A DNA stretch of 64,000 nt from positions 26,111-90,110 of the forward strand of contig JAFGWC010000016.1 of the NCBI GenBank assembly GCA_016937695.1, read 5' to 3'. A program made the translations under genes and the position numbers. The stretch's first letter is position 1. Every line of letters starts with the position of its first letter. Source of the stretch: Bacteroidales bacterium. GTDB taxonomy: Bacteria > Bacteroidota > Bacteroidia > Bacteroidales > NBLH01. Shown here in pieces: positions 1 to 8,355 of the stretch. A model generated the notes under the pieces. That model was not told the DNA's origin. It saw only the letters and a list, made by a program, of their open reading frames with translations, and did no database searches.

Positions 1-1275
1 TTATTTTCATCATCGTTTGATGCTATTGGGTTTGATTTACCATAACCTATTGTATACAAACGATAATGGTTAATGCCTTGACTAATAATAATTTGCTTGA
101 TTTTTTCAGCTCTTTTTTGCGATAATTCACTATTAATCGAATTTTCGCCAACATTATCGGTATATCCTTGTATTTCAACTTTACAATTTGGGTATTTTTT
201 CATAAAATTAATCACATTTATTAAATTTTTATCTGTATTTTCTATTATTTCTGTTGATGCAAATACAAATTTAATGTCAGTAAATTCCAGGCTGTTAAAT
301 TCATCCAATCGCTGTTTGTAATTAATCCATGAAGGATTTATATCATAATTAAATTTAATATTATTTTTATACGACAAATTTTCGGTAATAGTATCTTTTT
401 TTGGGACTCCAAATCTATCGTATTTTTTTTCTGAATGACATCCTGGAAAACATGAAGCTCCATTTTCTGTTTTTACATAGTTAATTGGCATTTCCCAATG
501 TCCAAATTGAATTTTTTCGTTTATATGAAAATTATTTGGAGAACCATGTACATTGTGGCATACACTACAGTTTCTGCTCTTTTTTCTGTTAACATGTAAA
601 TAATGTAAATTTTCATTTCCGATTCTAAAATTTGTAGCTGAATTTGTATTTACTTCTGCAAATAATTTACTGTCATGGCAACTAAAACATAAAGCAAAAC
701 TATCGATGCTGGCGTTTAAATATGCTTCGTGACCGGGAAAATTCTTAACCAAGTGCAAAATATTATTTGATCCATGTGGACTATGACAAATAACGCATCC
801 ACTATCAATAGCTCTGTGTATAAAATTTCCGGTTTGTAACAGTTTTTTTATATTTTTCACTTTAATATCACCAAATATAATTGTTTTATCATGACAATTT
901 AAACACAAAGCTTTTTCTTCTGTTAATAATAGTTTTGAATGTTCTGATTGATGCGGATTATGACAAGCTAAGCAATTACCATCGGTTGCCGGTTTATGCA
1001 AAACTTTTTGTTTATCCATAAAATTATGACATGTATAGCAATGTGTTGACATATTATCTGATAAAAAAAATCCTTTCTCTTTTTTGTCGTGTGGATGTTT
1101 TTTACCGTTTGGAAGATGGCATTCTGCACAATTCTCCCTTATCGGGTGAATTACATTACTTGTAAATAGTTTAGTATGGCATTCAATACATTGTTCACTA
1201 TTCTTATTTTGACTTAAAGTGGAAGTATATAAAACTAAAAGTCCGATAATTATAAAAAAAAATAAACTTTTTCAT
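1..1275 (-). CDS. Multiheme c-type cytochrome fused to an OmpA-like domain (3' partial, frameshifted near start)
   Basis: The minus-strand reading frame runs off the left edge of the window, so it is partial. It carries eight CXXCH motifs (CIECH, CAECH, CYTCH, CLACH, CLNCH, CVICH, CFSCH, CSVCH) and a ninth CX3CH motif (CFPGCH). A C-terminal region follows with VEIQGYTDNVGEN and LSQKRAEKIK, the signature of the OmpA peptidoglycan-binding fold. Such a protein would be secreted, bind about nine hemes and be tethered to the cell wall. The ATG at 1275 gives MKKFIFF but is one frame off the cytochrome frame: the A9 run at 1254-1262 would have to be A8 to give the good signal peptide MKKFIFFIIIGLLVLYTSTL. 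No ATG, GTG or TTG was seen in the cytochrome frame before the first heme. Its cytochrome part resembles the gene just upstream, and the two are 49 bp apart. The fold assignments are firm; expression is uncertain. Confidence 0.85.
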
Positions 1276-1324
1276 ATACGAGATTGTTAATTTTTTGTAA
1301 AATAGAGCTTGTTTTGATTTCAGT

Positions 1325-3514
1325 TTATTGTATAGTTCTGTCATATTTTTTCTCTGAATGACAACCAGGGAAACAGGAGCCTCCGTTTTCCTGATTAATA
1401 AATTTAATTGGCATTTCCCAATTACCATAATTTGCTTTATCTTCTATAAGGTGTTCATTTTTAGATGAATGCATGTCATGACAGGTTATGCAATTTCTCC
1501 CTCTGTTTCCGTTAGTATGTAAAAAATGTAAATTTTGATCGCCATCTCTAAAGTTTGTTGCTGTTTTGCTATTTTTTTGTTCAATAAGTTCGCTAGTATG
1601 ACAATTAAAACAGAGAGCGAAATTTTCTTTTGTTACAGGGGCATATGACCCAACAGGAAAATTGTCAATCAATAAATATTGATTGTTAGCCGCATGAGGG
1701 TTATGACACATTGAACATCCTTCATTTACTGGTCCGTGAATGTACACACTCGTTTCTAATTGCTTTTTAATATTTATTACGTTGCCTGTTTTTGATTTAT
1801 ACGTTTTGTTATGACAATTTAGGCATAAATCTTTTTCTTTTAATTTTAGGAAATTTGCCTCGCTTGATCCATGAGGCGAATGACAAGTTGTACATGATTT
1901 TTTATCATTAAGTGCCTTATGTCCAAATTGATAGCTATTAATTCTATTTATTAAGTCATCATGACAATCATAACATAAGCTTGGATTAGTTTTTGGAACT
2001 AAAAAACTCTCTTTTGCACTATGAGCATCATGACATTTAAAGCAATTTTCTTTTGCTGGCGCATGAACATATTTTGATATAATTGCCGTACCTACATTAT
2101 CGTGGCAGCCAAAGCATAATTCCGGCATTTTATTCTTTAAATATGAATCAAAATCCGATTGATGAGAATCGTGGCATTTATGACATCTTCCACTCTGAAC
2201 AGGATTATGCACATTATCTCCTTCATTAATTTTTAAATCGTGATATTCTTTACATAGTTTTTCAGTACTTTTTTGAGTTAGTAAACTTTTATTTTTAGAA
2301 CCATGAGTAGCATGACACTTAATGCATTGTCCATCACCGGCTGGTTTATGAATATTTTTTTTAGTGTTAAAATCTTTATGGCAAGAATAGCACAAATTTG
2401 GAACTGTACCTGGTAATAAATAACTTTTTTTTGCACTATGCGGATTGTGGCATTTAAAGCAATTTTCTTTTGCCGGAGTATGAGTTTGTTTTAATTTCAT
2501 TTCTTCGCTAACCGCGTCATGACAATTAAAACATAATTCCGGCATTTCTTGTTTCAAAAATGAATTATAGTCAGATTGATGCGGATCGTGGCATTTATTA
2601 CATCTTCCGCCTTGAACAGGATTATGCACAATATCTTCTTCATCAATTTTTAAATCGTGGCATTCATTACATAAAGCAGCAGCCTTTTTCTGTTTAAGTA
2701 AATTTTTGTTATTAGAACCATGAGTTGTGTGGCATTTACTGCATTGTCCATCACCGGTTGGTTTGTGAATATTTTTTTTAGTGTTAAAATCCTTATGGCA
2801 AGAAAAGCATAAATTTGGAACAGTATCCGGCAGCAAATAACTTTTTTTTGCACTATGCGGATTATGGCATTTAAAGCAATTTTCTTTAGCCGGAGTATGA
2901 GTTTGTTTTAATTTCATTTCTTCGCTAACAGTTTCATGACAATTAAAACATAATTCCGGCATATCTTGTTTCAAAAATGAATTATAGTCAGATTGATGTG
3001 GATTGTGGCATTTATGACAACTTCCGCTCTGAACAGGATTGTGCACAATATCTTCTTCATTAATTTTTAAATCATGACATTTATTACATAAAACTATAGT
3101 TTTTTTCTCATGTAATAATTTTCTGTTTTTCGAACTGTGTGGCGAATGACAGTCAATACATTTCCCTTCTTTTGATGGCTGATGCAGATTTTTTTTATTG
3201 TTTAAGTTATCATGGCAAGTATAACATAGTTCCGGCACTTTTTCTGTTAAAGAAAATCCTCCTATTCCTTTTTGAGGATGTTCATTTCCGTTAGCTTTAT
3301 GGCATTTATTACATTCCTCTTCTGAAGGTTTGTGTTTATTTTTATTATTCATTAATTCACCATGGCATTGCAGACAGCTTTCATCAGCCATGTTATTTAT
3401 TGATAAATAATAATTAGAATCTAAAGATTTTATTTCATCAACTTTATTTTGATTTACAAAATTTAGATTAAAACTTGAAATCCATATTAATATTGAAAAT
3501 AGAGATATATCCAT
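1325..3514 (-). CDS. Large multiheme c-type cytochrome, 25 CXXCH motifs with internal tandem repeats
   Basis: The 729-residue protein has 25 CXXCH motifs, one degenerate site (CKEYH at 2240-2254) and a terminal CX3CH (CFPGCH). Many motifs are followed by -xPHxS- as in the doubled-CXXCH / cytochrome c3-like families. A hydrophobic N-terminus (MDISLFSILIWISSFNL) could be an export signal, but it lacks the usual lysines. The central part is three copies of a 139-residue hexaheme unit. The last 130 residues resemble the cytochrome part of the downstream OmpA-fusion gene, but this protein stops shortly after CFPGCH and has no OmpA tail. It starts 8 bp after the stop of the outer-membrane barrel gene, so the two are probably co-transcribed. 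The inferred role is electron transfer across or outside the outer membrane; the redox partner cannot be read from the sequence. Confidence 0.92.
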   Translation of the reverse strand: MDISLFSILIWISSFNLNFVNQNKVDEIKSLDSNYYLSINNMADESCLQCHGELMNNKNKHKPSEEECNKCHKANGNEHPQKGIGGFSLTEKVPELCYTCHDNLNNKKNLHQPSKEGKCIDCHSPHSSKNRKLLHEKKTIVLCNKCHDLKINEEDIVHNPVQSGSCHKCHNPHQSDYNSFLKQDMPELCFNCHETVSEEMKLKQTHTPAKENCFKCHNPHSAKKSYLLPDTVPNLCFSCHKDFNTKKNIHKPTGDGQCSKCHTTHGSNNKNLLKQKKAAALCNECHDLKIDEEDIVHNPVQGGRCNKCHDPHQSDYNSFLKQEMPELCFNCHDAVSEEMKLKQTHTPAKENCFKCHNPHSAKKSYLLPGTVPNLCYSCHKDFNTKKNIHKPAGDGQCIKCHATHGSKNKSLLTQKSTEKLCKEYHDLKINEGDNVHNPVQSGRCHKCHDSHQSDFDSYLKNKMPELCFGCHDNVGTAIISKYVHAPAKENCFKCHDAHSAKESFLVPKTNPSLCYDCHDDLINRINSYQFGHKALNDKKSCTTCHSPHGSSEANFLKLKEKDLCLNCHNKTYKSKTGNVINIKKQLETSVYIHGPVNEGCSMCHNPHAANNQYLLIDNFPVGSYAPVTKENFALCFNCHTSELIEQKNSKTATNFRDGDQNLHFLHTNGNRGRNCITCHDMHSSKNEHLIEDKANYGNWEMPIKFINQENGGSCFPGCHSEKKYDRTIQ
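1838..3088 (-). repeat. Three tandem 417-bp units (hexaheme modules) inside the 25-heme cytochrome gene
   Basis: The codons for the first heme motif of each unit begin at 3088, 2671 and 2254, an exact 417-bp period (139 codons). Units 1 and 2 are almost identical at DNA level. For example, the stretch coding for HTPAKENCFKCHNPHSAKKS differs only at wobble positions. Unit 3 is more diverged and its first motif is CKEYH instead of CNxCH. The pattern indicates recent tandem duplication in frame. Confidence 0.9.
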
Positions 3515-3522
3515 AGTAGAAG

Positions 3523-5484
3523 TTATAATTTAAATTTTCTGATAATTTTGCCGTAAACACTATTGAAATTTATTTTATCACCAAGGCGTGTTCGTCTGTA
3601 AACATCAATTCCAATTTCAAATGTCATTTGCCGATAACTGGTTTTAAATTCTCCTCGTCCTGTAATTAAGTCTAAATCAATTCCATCGCCTTGCTGATTT
3701 CTATATCCCATTTCAAAAGAAATTCCTGTTCGTAATCTGTGATTATAAGCTATCTTTCCTGTAACATCTGTATATTGTTGAGGTATTTTATCAACAGTTT
3801 TTTCATAGTTTCTAATATTCCCATTTAATGAACATATTAGCTTTTTAAAAAATATTTTTTGAAAATTTGCATAATATCTTACCATTTGATAAGGTATTAT
3901 ATTGCTGTTATAGTTATCATATTCTACTCCAATTCTGGCAAAGCCAAAGTCAAGTTTAGAGCCAATTAAAGTTTGAGTATATTTATTCAGAGTTATATCT
4001 TCAATATTAATAAAATTTACATAATCTTGTTTTGATGTATGAAAATAGAGTTCAAGCAATCTACCAAAAAGTACAATATTTGCATGAAAAGAATTATTGT
4101 TTGCATCGTACTGATATGAGCCAATTTGCATTGCAGTATAATCGATATAAACTGTTTCATTATTTTGAATTTGTCCGCCGGGAATACGTTGAATTTCGAT
4201 AAATCCGTTTCTTTCAATGATAATATAATCAAAATCAAGCTGATAAATTATTGTAGATGAAATATCTTTTACAATAATTGTTGAAGGATCGATATTTTGC
4301 CTGTTTAATATTTCAATTTGTCCATTTGATAATACATGTTCTTCATTTAATTCGCTTACAAAATTATCTTGTGCATTCATAGTTTGATGATGCCTGTAAT
4401 ATTTGTAAGAAAAAGAAAATCTTCCGGTGTGTATTTTTTTTGTATAATTAATATCCAAACCTGCTTTATTATTATACTCATCGTATACCGAATGATTGAG
4501 CTTATAGTATTCGTAATATATATTTGTTTTTAAACTTAAAAAAAGTTTATGCCGAATAGAAGCTTTAATTCTGTTCTGATTTAATTTTTGAGTTTCCTGA
4601 TGTGTACTATTAAATTGATAATTGGCTAAAAATGTTAGTTTTAGCGGCAACTTCATTGATAATAGCTCATTAACCTGAAATCTTTGTAATTTATTATTTC
4701 CTTCTTGATTAAAATTAGTAATTATAGATCTGAAATTATATTCTTTTTTTGTATCAAAATAAAAGTTATTTTTTAATGATAAATTATCAATATTATTTTC
4801 AATTGGCAATAAATCGGCATCTTGCCTTATATAAATATCATGAGAGTAATTTAATTCATTAAAATCAAAATCAGTAAAGGATTTTGAAGCTTTTGCAAGT
4901 AAGTTTTTTTGATCCATTTTAAATACACGGACTGTAGTTACTTCTTCTTGTTCCCAAGAGTTTTGAGCATAGCTTACAGAGAATGGAAGAATATCATTTT
5001 TATATGACATTCGGCCACCAAATCTGTTATAATTAGATATAATGTTGGTTGGCATTTCTCTATTATTGATGCTTTGATTGAAATTGGCAAATGCATTTAA
5101 ATTAATGTTTTTATTTTTAAAGAAAGTAGTACTTATATCAAGCTTTTTTAACGTTCTCATTTCTGAACGATTAGGAATTGCAAGATATTGGTCGGTTTTT
5201 GTTTCTGGACTATATTCAACATTTAAATCTAAAATCATAAATTTTGGATCCCAAAAATAACTTTTGGTTTTTAAGCTAATTCCTCCCAAAAAATAAGTGC
5301 TTTCATTAAATTCATTAAACTGATTAAACGTGGTTTCGTTTCCTCTGTAGTAAGTACTGAAATTTATGTCTCCATTTAAATTTGTCAGATTCCAAAGACC
5401 TGCTGATATAATAGGTTCTTGAGCAAAAATGCTTGTTTTTAATATTAAAAATAAAACGATATATGTAAATTTATTTGTTTTCAA
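3523..5484 (-). CDS. Outer-membrane beta-barrel protein, candidate porin of the cytochrome conduit
   Basis: The 653-residue protein has a clear signal peptide (MKTNKFTYIVLFLILKTSIFAQ). The rest is rich in alternating aromatic/polar strands of the transmembrane beta type (for example GRFSFSYKYYRHHQTM, LKTNIYYEYYKLNHSVYDEY), and there is no heme motif. I do not recognise a named family. Its size and its position between a multiheme lipoprotein (ending 5 bp upstream) and a 25-heme cytochrome (8 bp downstream) resemble the porin of porin-cytochrome complexes. There, a barrel sheathes a cytochrome and lets electrons cross the outer membrane. That role is inferred from context. The C-terminus (RKFKL) does not end in the aromatic residue common in barrels. 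Confidence 0.75.
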   Translation of the reverse strand: MKTNKFTYIVLFLILKTSIFAQEPIISAGLWNLTNLNGDINFSTYYRGNETTFNQFNEFNESTYFLGGISLKTKSYFWDPKFMILDLNVEYSPETKTDQYLAIPNRSEMRTLKKLDISTTFFKNKNINLNAFANFNQSINNREMPTNIISNYNRFGGRMSYKNDILPFSVSYAQNSWEQEEVTTVRVFKMDQKNLLAKASKSFTDFDFNELNYSHDIYIRQDADLLPIENNIDNLSLKNNFYFDTKKEYNFRSIITNFNQEGNNKLQRFQVNELLSMKLPLKLTFLANYQFNSTHQETQKLNQNRIKASIRHKLFLSLKTNIYYEYYKLNHSVYDEYNNKAGLDINYTKKIHTGRFSFSYKYYRHHQTMNAQDNFVSELNEEHVLSNGQIEILNRQNIDPSTIIVKDISSTIIYQLDFDYIIIERNGFIEIQRIPGGQIQNNETVYIDYTAMQIGSYQYDANNNSFHANIVLFGRLLELYFHTSKQDYVNFINIEDITLNKYTQTLIGSKLDFGFARIGVEYDNYNSNIIPYQMVRYYANFQKIFFKKLICSLNGNIRNYEKTVDKIPQQYTDVTGKIAYNHRLRTGISFEMGYRNQQGDGIDLDLITGRGEFKTSYRQMTFEIGIDVYRRTRLGDKINFNSVYGKIIRKFKL

Positions 5485-5489
5485 TAGTA

Positions 5490-5978
5490 TTATTTTATTT
5501 TAATAAACATTTTATTATTTCCGCCATGCGGATTGTGACATTCCGTACAATTTATTTCCTTATTTTTATGATAATCATTTTCAAAAATCAATGCTTCATC
5601 ATGACAATTGAAGCATAGTTTCTGTCCTTCGAATAATAGTAAATTTTTAGTTTGTTTTATATGCGGACTGTGACATGCTGTGCAATGGCCGCCTGCAACA
5701 GGGCCATGTACAAATTCATCAATATTATTAAAATTTTCATGGCATTTATAGCAAGAAGCTATTTTTGCAAGATATCGGTTTTCGCCACCGTGTGGGTCAT
5801 GACATTCGGTGCAATTTGTTATATTAATGTTTAAATGATATTTATTTCTAAAAACTAAAACTGAATCATGACATTGAATACACAATTGTTGAGATTGACG
5901 AATTAGTAAATTTTTTGATTTTGATTTATGCGGGTTATGACAAGATGTACAGAATCCACCACCAACAGGCCCATGCAC
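5490..5978 (-). CDS. Multiheme cytochrome lipoprotein, C-terminal part (eight hemes, separated by a frameshift)
   Basis: This is the second half of a broken gene. The frame is open back to 6062, so the real product includes CYNCH upstream of the GTG at 5978. The motifs are CYNCH, CTSCH, CIQCH, CTECH, CYKCH, CTACH, CFNCH and CTECH. They are arranged as two similar blocks, each with HGPVxGGxC followed by CTECHxPHGG, which points to an internal duplication. The N-terminal half (6044-6331) carries the lipoprotein signal and the first motif, CESCH. Restoring one base near 6061-6066 joins them as ...CESCHD-STKDG-LTIEP...LCYNCH, about 280 residues and nine hemes. As read, this half has no export signal and would not be matured. 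The gene lies directly before the barrel gene, so its natural role is probably the periplasmic or surface cytochrome of the conduit. Confidence 0.8.
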   Translation of the reverse strand: MHGPVGGGFCTSCHNPHKSKSKNLLIRQSQQLCIQCHDSVLVFRNKYHLNINITNCTECHDPHGGENRYLAKIASCYKCHENFNNIDEFVHGPVAGGHCTACHSPHIKQTKNLLLFEGQKLCFNCHDEALIFENDYHKNKEINCTECHNPHGGNNKMFIKIK

Positions 5979-6043
5979 ATATGAGAAATTATCGTTAAAA
6001 TTTTCATGGCAATTATAACAAAGTTTTGGTTGTGGCTCAATAG

Positions 6044-6331
6044 TTAACCCATCTTTCGTTGATCATGGCAACTCTCGCAATTTCTTTTTTGATATGGTGA
6101 ATGAAAAACAAATTGAGGCTCAGTTGCTTTTGTGGATAAGTTTAAATCCGAATTAAAGTCAACTAATTTACTTGTGTTTTTTGTAAGTACTGTGTTTTCA
6201 TTTGATACTTCTGGAACACCATCAAAAATAAATGATAATACTTTATAACTTTTTTGAGGCGTGCAAGCTATTAAATAAATAGTAATTATTACTAAAAAAA
6301 GTAACAGATATTTTTTTCGGTTTAAAAGCAT
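6044..6331 (-). CDS. Multiheme cytochrome lipoprotein, N-terminal part (lipobox plus first heme motif, then frameshift)
   Basis: The 95-residue frame begins MLLNRKKYLLLFLVIITIYL and has a lipobox ending IAC, so the intact product would be a lipoprotein. After a roughly 60-residue linker it reaches NCESCH and then runs out of frame into a stop (DQRKMG). The -1 frame immediately after the motif continues as STKDGLTIEPQPKLCYNCH, which fits the multiheme pattern downstream. The break lies in CATGATCAACG (6057-6067), which has no homopolymer; one added base, such as T giving GATTCA, repairs it. The start lies 5 bp after the stop of the NHL lipoprotein gene. Whether the gene is truly broken or the base is missing through error cannot be told from one sequence. 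Confidence 0.8.
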   Translation of the reverse strand: MLLNRKKYLLLFLVIITIYLIACTPQKSYKVLSFIFDGVPEVSNENTVLTKNTSKLVDFNSDLNLSTKATEPQFVFHSPYQKRNCESCHDQRKMG

Positions 6332-6336
6332 TTATT

Positions 6337-7404
6337 TTATTGTTGTATTTTTTTAGGTTCTACATAACCATAAATGCTTAATTTATTATCACCATAAATA
6401 TTTGTAACAAGAATTAAATATTTAAGATTATATCTTTTGTCTACATATTTTTCAAAATATTTAATGTTTTCATAATCAATATCTACTTTTGCAGGCAAAG
6501 CCATACTGCCCGCGCCATTATATGCACCTCCAAAAAACATTAATAGTTGTTTGTTTTTATTAAATATTTGAATATTTTGAAATGCAGCGTCAACTACATA
6601 CAAATTTGATTCTTTATCAAGAGAAATTCCTTTTGGTCTTACAAATTGTCCAATATTTTTGCCGTAACTACCAACAAAACCGGTATAAGTTCCGTCATGA
6701 TTGTATATTTTTACATTAAAACTGCCAAAATCAGTAACATATACTTTATCATCTGTAACACTTATGTTAGATGGCTGATTTAAATAAGCTTCAGAATCGT
6801 TTTCTACATTTGGGAATTGATATAAAGCTTTGAAAGTTGAATCATTTTCATAAACATTTATTTTATGATTTTTTAAATTTGCAACCCAAATTTTATTGTT
6901 TTTCACAAAAATATCAGTTGGCTTAAAGTTTTCAATATCGCCAAAAGCGTTGATATAATTGCCAGCTTTATCAAACACAACAATTTGTTGACGATTTCCA
7001 TCTGCTACATATAAATATTCTTTTTCGTCAACAAAACAACTTAAAGGAAGCTTTAATTGGCCTCTGCCTTTTGGAATGAAGTAGTCAAAATTACTATTTA
7101 TCAAATCTATAATTACAATTCCTTTTATTCCGGTGTCGCAAATGTAAATTTTGCCATTATTAATTTTTATACCATAAGGTTTAAGAAATGATTTTGGCTT
7201 GTCTTCTCCAAATATAAATTTATTAAGTGCTGATTGATTTCCTTCGATATCAAGAGAGCTGTTTATACTTGTAAGAAATTGAATACGTGCAGTATCCGGA
7301 GGTGAAGGGAAAAAAGTGTATTCTCTTTCAATTGCATGTTTTGTTGTTTGTCTTGAGCATGACAAACAAAATATTAAAAGAGTAACCGTTAGGATAAATA
7401 ACAA
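6337..7404 (-). CDS. NHL-like beta-propeller lipoprotein
   Basis: The frame of about 355 residues has a lipoprotein signal ending LSC-SRQ and then a series of propeller blades of about 45 residues. The blades carry recurring patterns such as PYGIKINNGKIYICDTG, LYVADGNRQQIVVFDKAG, VYVTDFGSFNVKIYNHDG and LYVVDAAFQNIQIFNKN, typical of six-bladed NHL propellers. NHL proteins often accompany multiheme cytochrome operons, where they are thought to act in assembly or surface interaction; no catalytic motif is visible. The start is uncertain. The frame as read begins at TTG (MLFILTV), while an ATG followed by A8 just upstream (7416) is one base out of frame. With A9 it would read MKKKSLLFILTVTLLIFCL, a much better lipoprotein signal. 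Confidence 0.82.
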   Translation of the reverse strand: MLFILTVTLLIFCLSCSRQTTKHAIEREYTFFPSPPDTARIQFLTSINSSLDIEGNQSALNKFIFGEDKPKSFLKPYGIKINNGKIYICDTGIKGIVIIDLINSNFDYFIPKGRGQLKLPLSCFVDEKEYLYVADGNRQQIVVFDKAGNYINAFGDIENFKPTDIFVKNNKIWVANLKNHKINVYENDSTFKALYQFPNVENDSEAYLNQPSNISVTDDKVYVTDFGSFNVKIYNHDGTYTGFVGSYGKNIGQFVRPKGISLDKESNLYVVDAAFQNIQIFNKNKQLLMFFGGAYNGAGSMALPAKVDIDYENIKYFEKYVDKRYNLKYLILVTNIYGDNKLSIYGYVEPKKIQQ

Positions 7405-7444
7405 AGATTTTTTTTCATTTCGAATAATTTATTTCAACAAGAAA

Positions 7445-7461
7445 GGCGATTTTAAATCGCC
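7445..7461 (-). terminator. Hairpin between tetraheme cytochrome and NHL lipoprotein genes
   Basis: GGCGATTTTAAATCGCC is a near-perfect palindrome lying 30 bp after the tetraheme cytochrome stop. On the minus strand it is followed only by TTTCTTG, a weak U-run. It may be a partial terminator or an mRNA-stabilising stem that raises the tetraheme transcript relative to the rest of the operon. Confidence 0.5.
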
Positions 7462-7490
7462 CTTCGAAAATTGTATCAACTTTATGTTTA

Positions 7491-8075
7491 CTATTTATCG
7501 TGGCAAGTTAAACATAGTGCACTACCAGCATTCGGCATTCTTAAGAAATGGCCGTGAGTATTGTCATGAACATTGTGGCAAGAGGCGCATTCCATTCTTC
7601 CTGCAAACAAAAGGGCGGCTGGAGGGGCATTTAATCCGCCGTCTGCTGTAACCAGCGCAGCGTCATATGTAAACCCAATTGGATGATCATTGCTTAAATT
7701 AATACCTAAATTAGCTCCACCTGGAATATAATTTGTGCCATTATCAACACCACCAAAATTTTCAAGAGCAATTGTACCATCATGGCAGCTTAGGCATAAT
7801 AAGGAGTTTGCAGCTGGTTGTCCAGTAGTAGCATTAAATGTGCTGCTAGTTGTGTTATCATATAATGTATATGTGGCAGTAGTTATTTCGTGGTTCCATA
7901 AAGGAGCCTGATCAGAGGCTATACCATTGTGAGGAGTGTGGCATACGATACAAATTTCACCATTTGCCCATGCGTTACCCGAAAAATCATGACCAGTGCC
8001 TGTAATCTGTCCTATACTTAGATTTGCAAAAGTAAATACAAGAAATAATGTAAGAAATAAGTTTAACTTTTTCAT
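7491..8075 (-). CDS. Secreted tetraheme c-type cytochrome
   Basis: The 194-residue protein has a signal peptide (MKKLNLFLTLFLVFTFANL, cleavage near IGQ-ITG) and four motifs: CIVCH, CLSCH, CASCH and CLTCH. Between them are conserved-looking segments: CHTPHNG, APLWNHE, YTLYDN, LLCLSCHDGTIAL and LSNDHPIGFTY. The same pattern forms the N-terminal part of the dodecaheme protein at 11543-13201, so this is a stand-alone copy of that module. A small, abundant, secreted tetraheme protein preceding a conduit operon is a candidate periplasmic carrier or a subunit of an extracellular cytochrome filament. The filament idea rests only on size and heme number and is speculative. A hairpin after the gene and candidate regulatory sites upstream suggest it is the leading gene of its transcription unit. 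Confidence 0.92.
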   Translation of the reverse strand: MKKLNLFLTLFLVFTFANLSIGQITGTGHDFSGNAWANGEICIVCHTPHNGIASDQAPLWNHEITTATYTLYDNTTSSTFNATTGQPAANSLLCLSCHDGTIALENFGGVDNGTNYIPGGANLGINLSNDHPIGFTYDAALVTADGGLNAPPAALLFAGRMECASCHNVHDNTHGHFLRMPNAGSALCLTCHDK

Positions 8076-8120
8076 AAGTATGAGTTTAAAATTGGTTTAA
8101 ATTTAAAGTATAAAAATAAA

Positions 8121-8136
8121 ACCAAACAACATACCA
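8121..8136 (-). promoter_or_regulatory. Weak candidate sigma-54 promoter of the tetraheme cytochrome operon
   Basis: The minus strand reads TGGTATGTTGTTTGGT. It matches the -24 element in TGG and AT, and has T-T-G at -12, but carries GG where the nearly invariant GC is expected. It lies about 46-61 bp before the start codon. The call rests partly on the adjacent sigma-54 activator gene. Confidence 0.25.
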
Positions 8137-8355
8137 AATAAGCTAATTGTTTGAATATGAGGAATTAATGCTAATTTATTTTATTATTGATAAATTATAG
8201 AAATATAATATAATCTAACAAAACAGCATCAGTAAATACCGGTTTTTAGTATAATAATATAAAGTTACATGTAAAGTGTTAAATATCAGGCATGTTAGAT
8301 AACATTTTTTTAAATGATTGAGAAAATATTTATAAAATTTGACATTGTTTTAGCG

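Noticed and set aside
97..321. Plus-strand frame at the left edge
   Set aside because: It lies opposite the OmpA-like domain on the minus strand, has no signal or motif, and is a shadow of the real coding strand.
1204..1428. 74-residue minus-strand frame starting inside the 25-heme gene
   Set aside because: It merely overlaps the end of the 25-heme gene and the misframed start of the OmpA-fused cytochrome. The real cytochrome frame continues in another phase.
1838..3088. Possible CRISPR-like array because of regular repeats
   Set aside because: The repeats are 417 bp, in frame and encode heme motifs; there are no spacers or cas genes.
6337..7404. Peptidase or dehydrogenase function for the propeller lipoprotein
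   Set aside because: Only NHL-type blade repeats are visible, with no catalytic motif.
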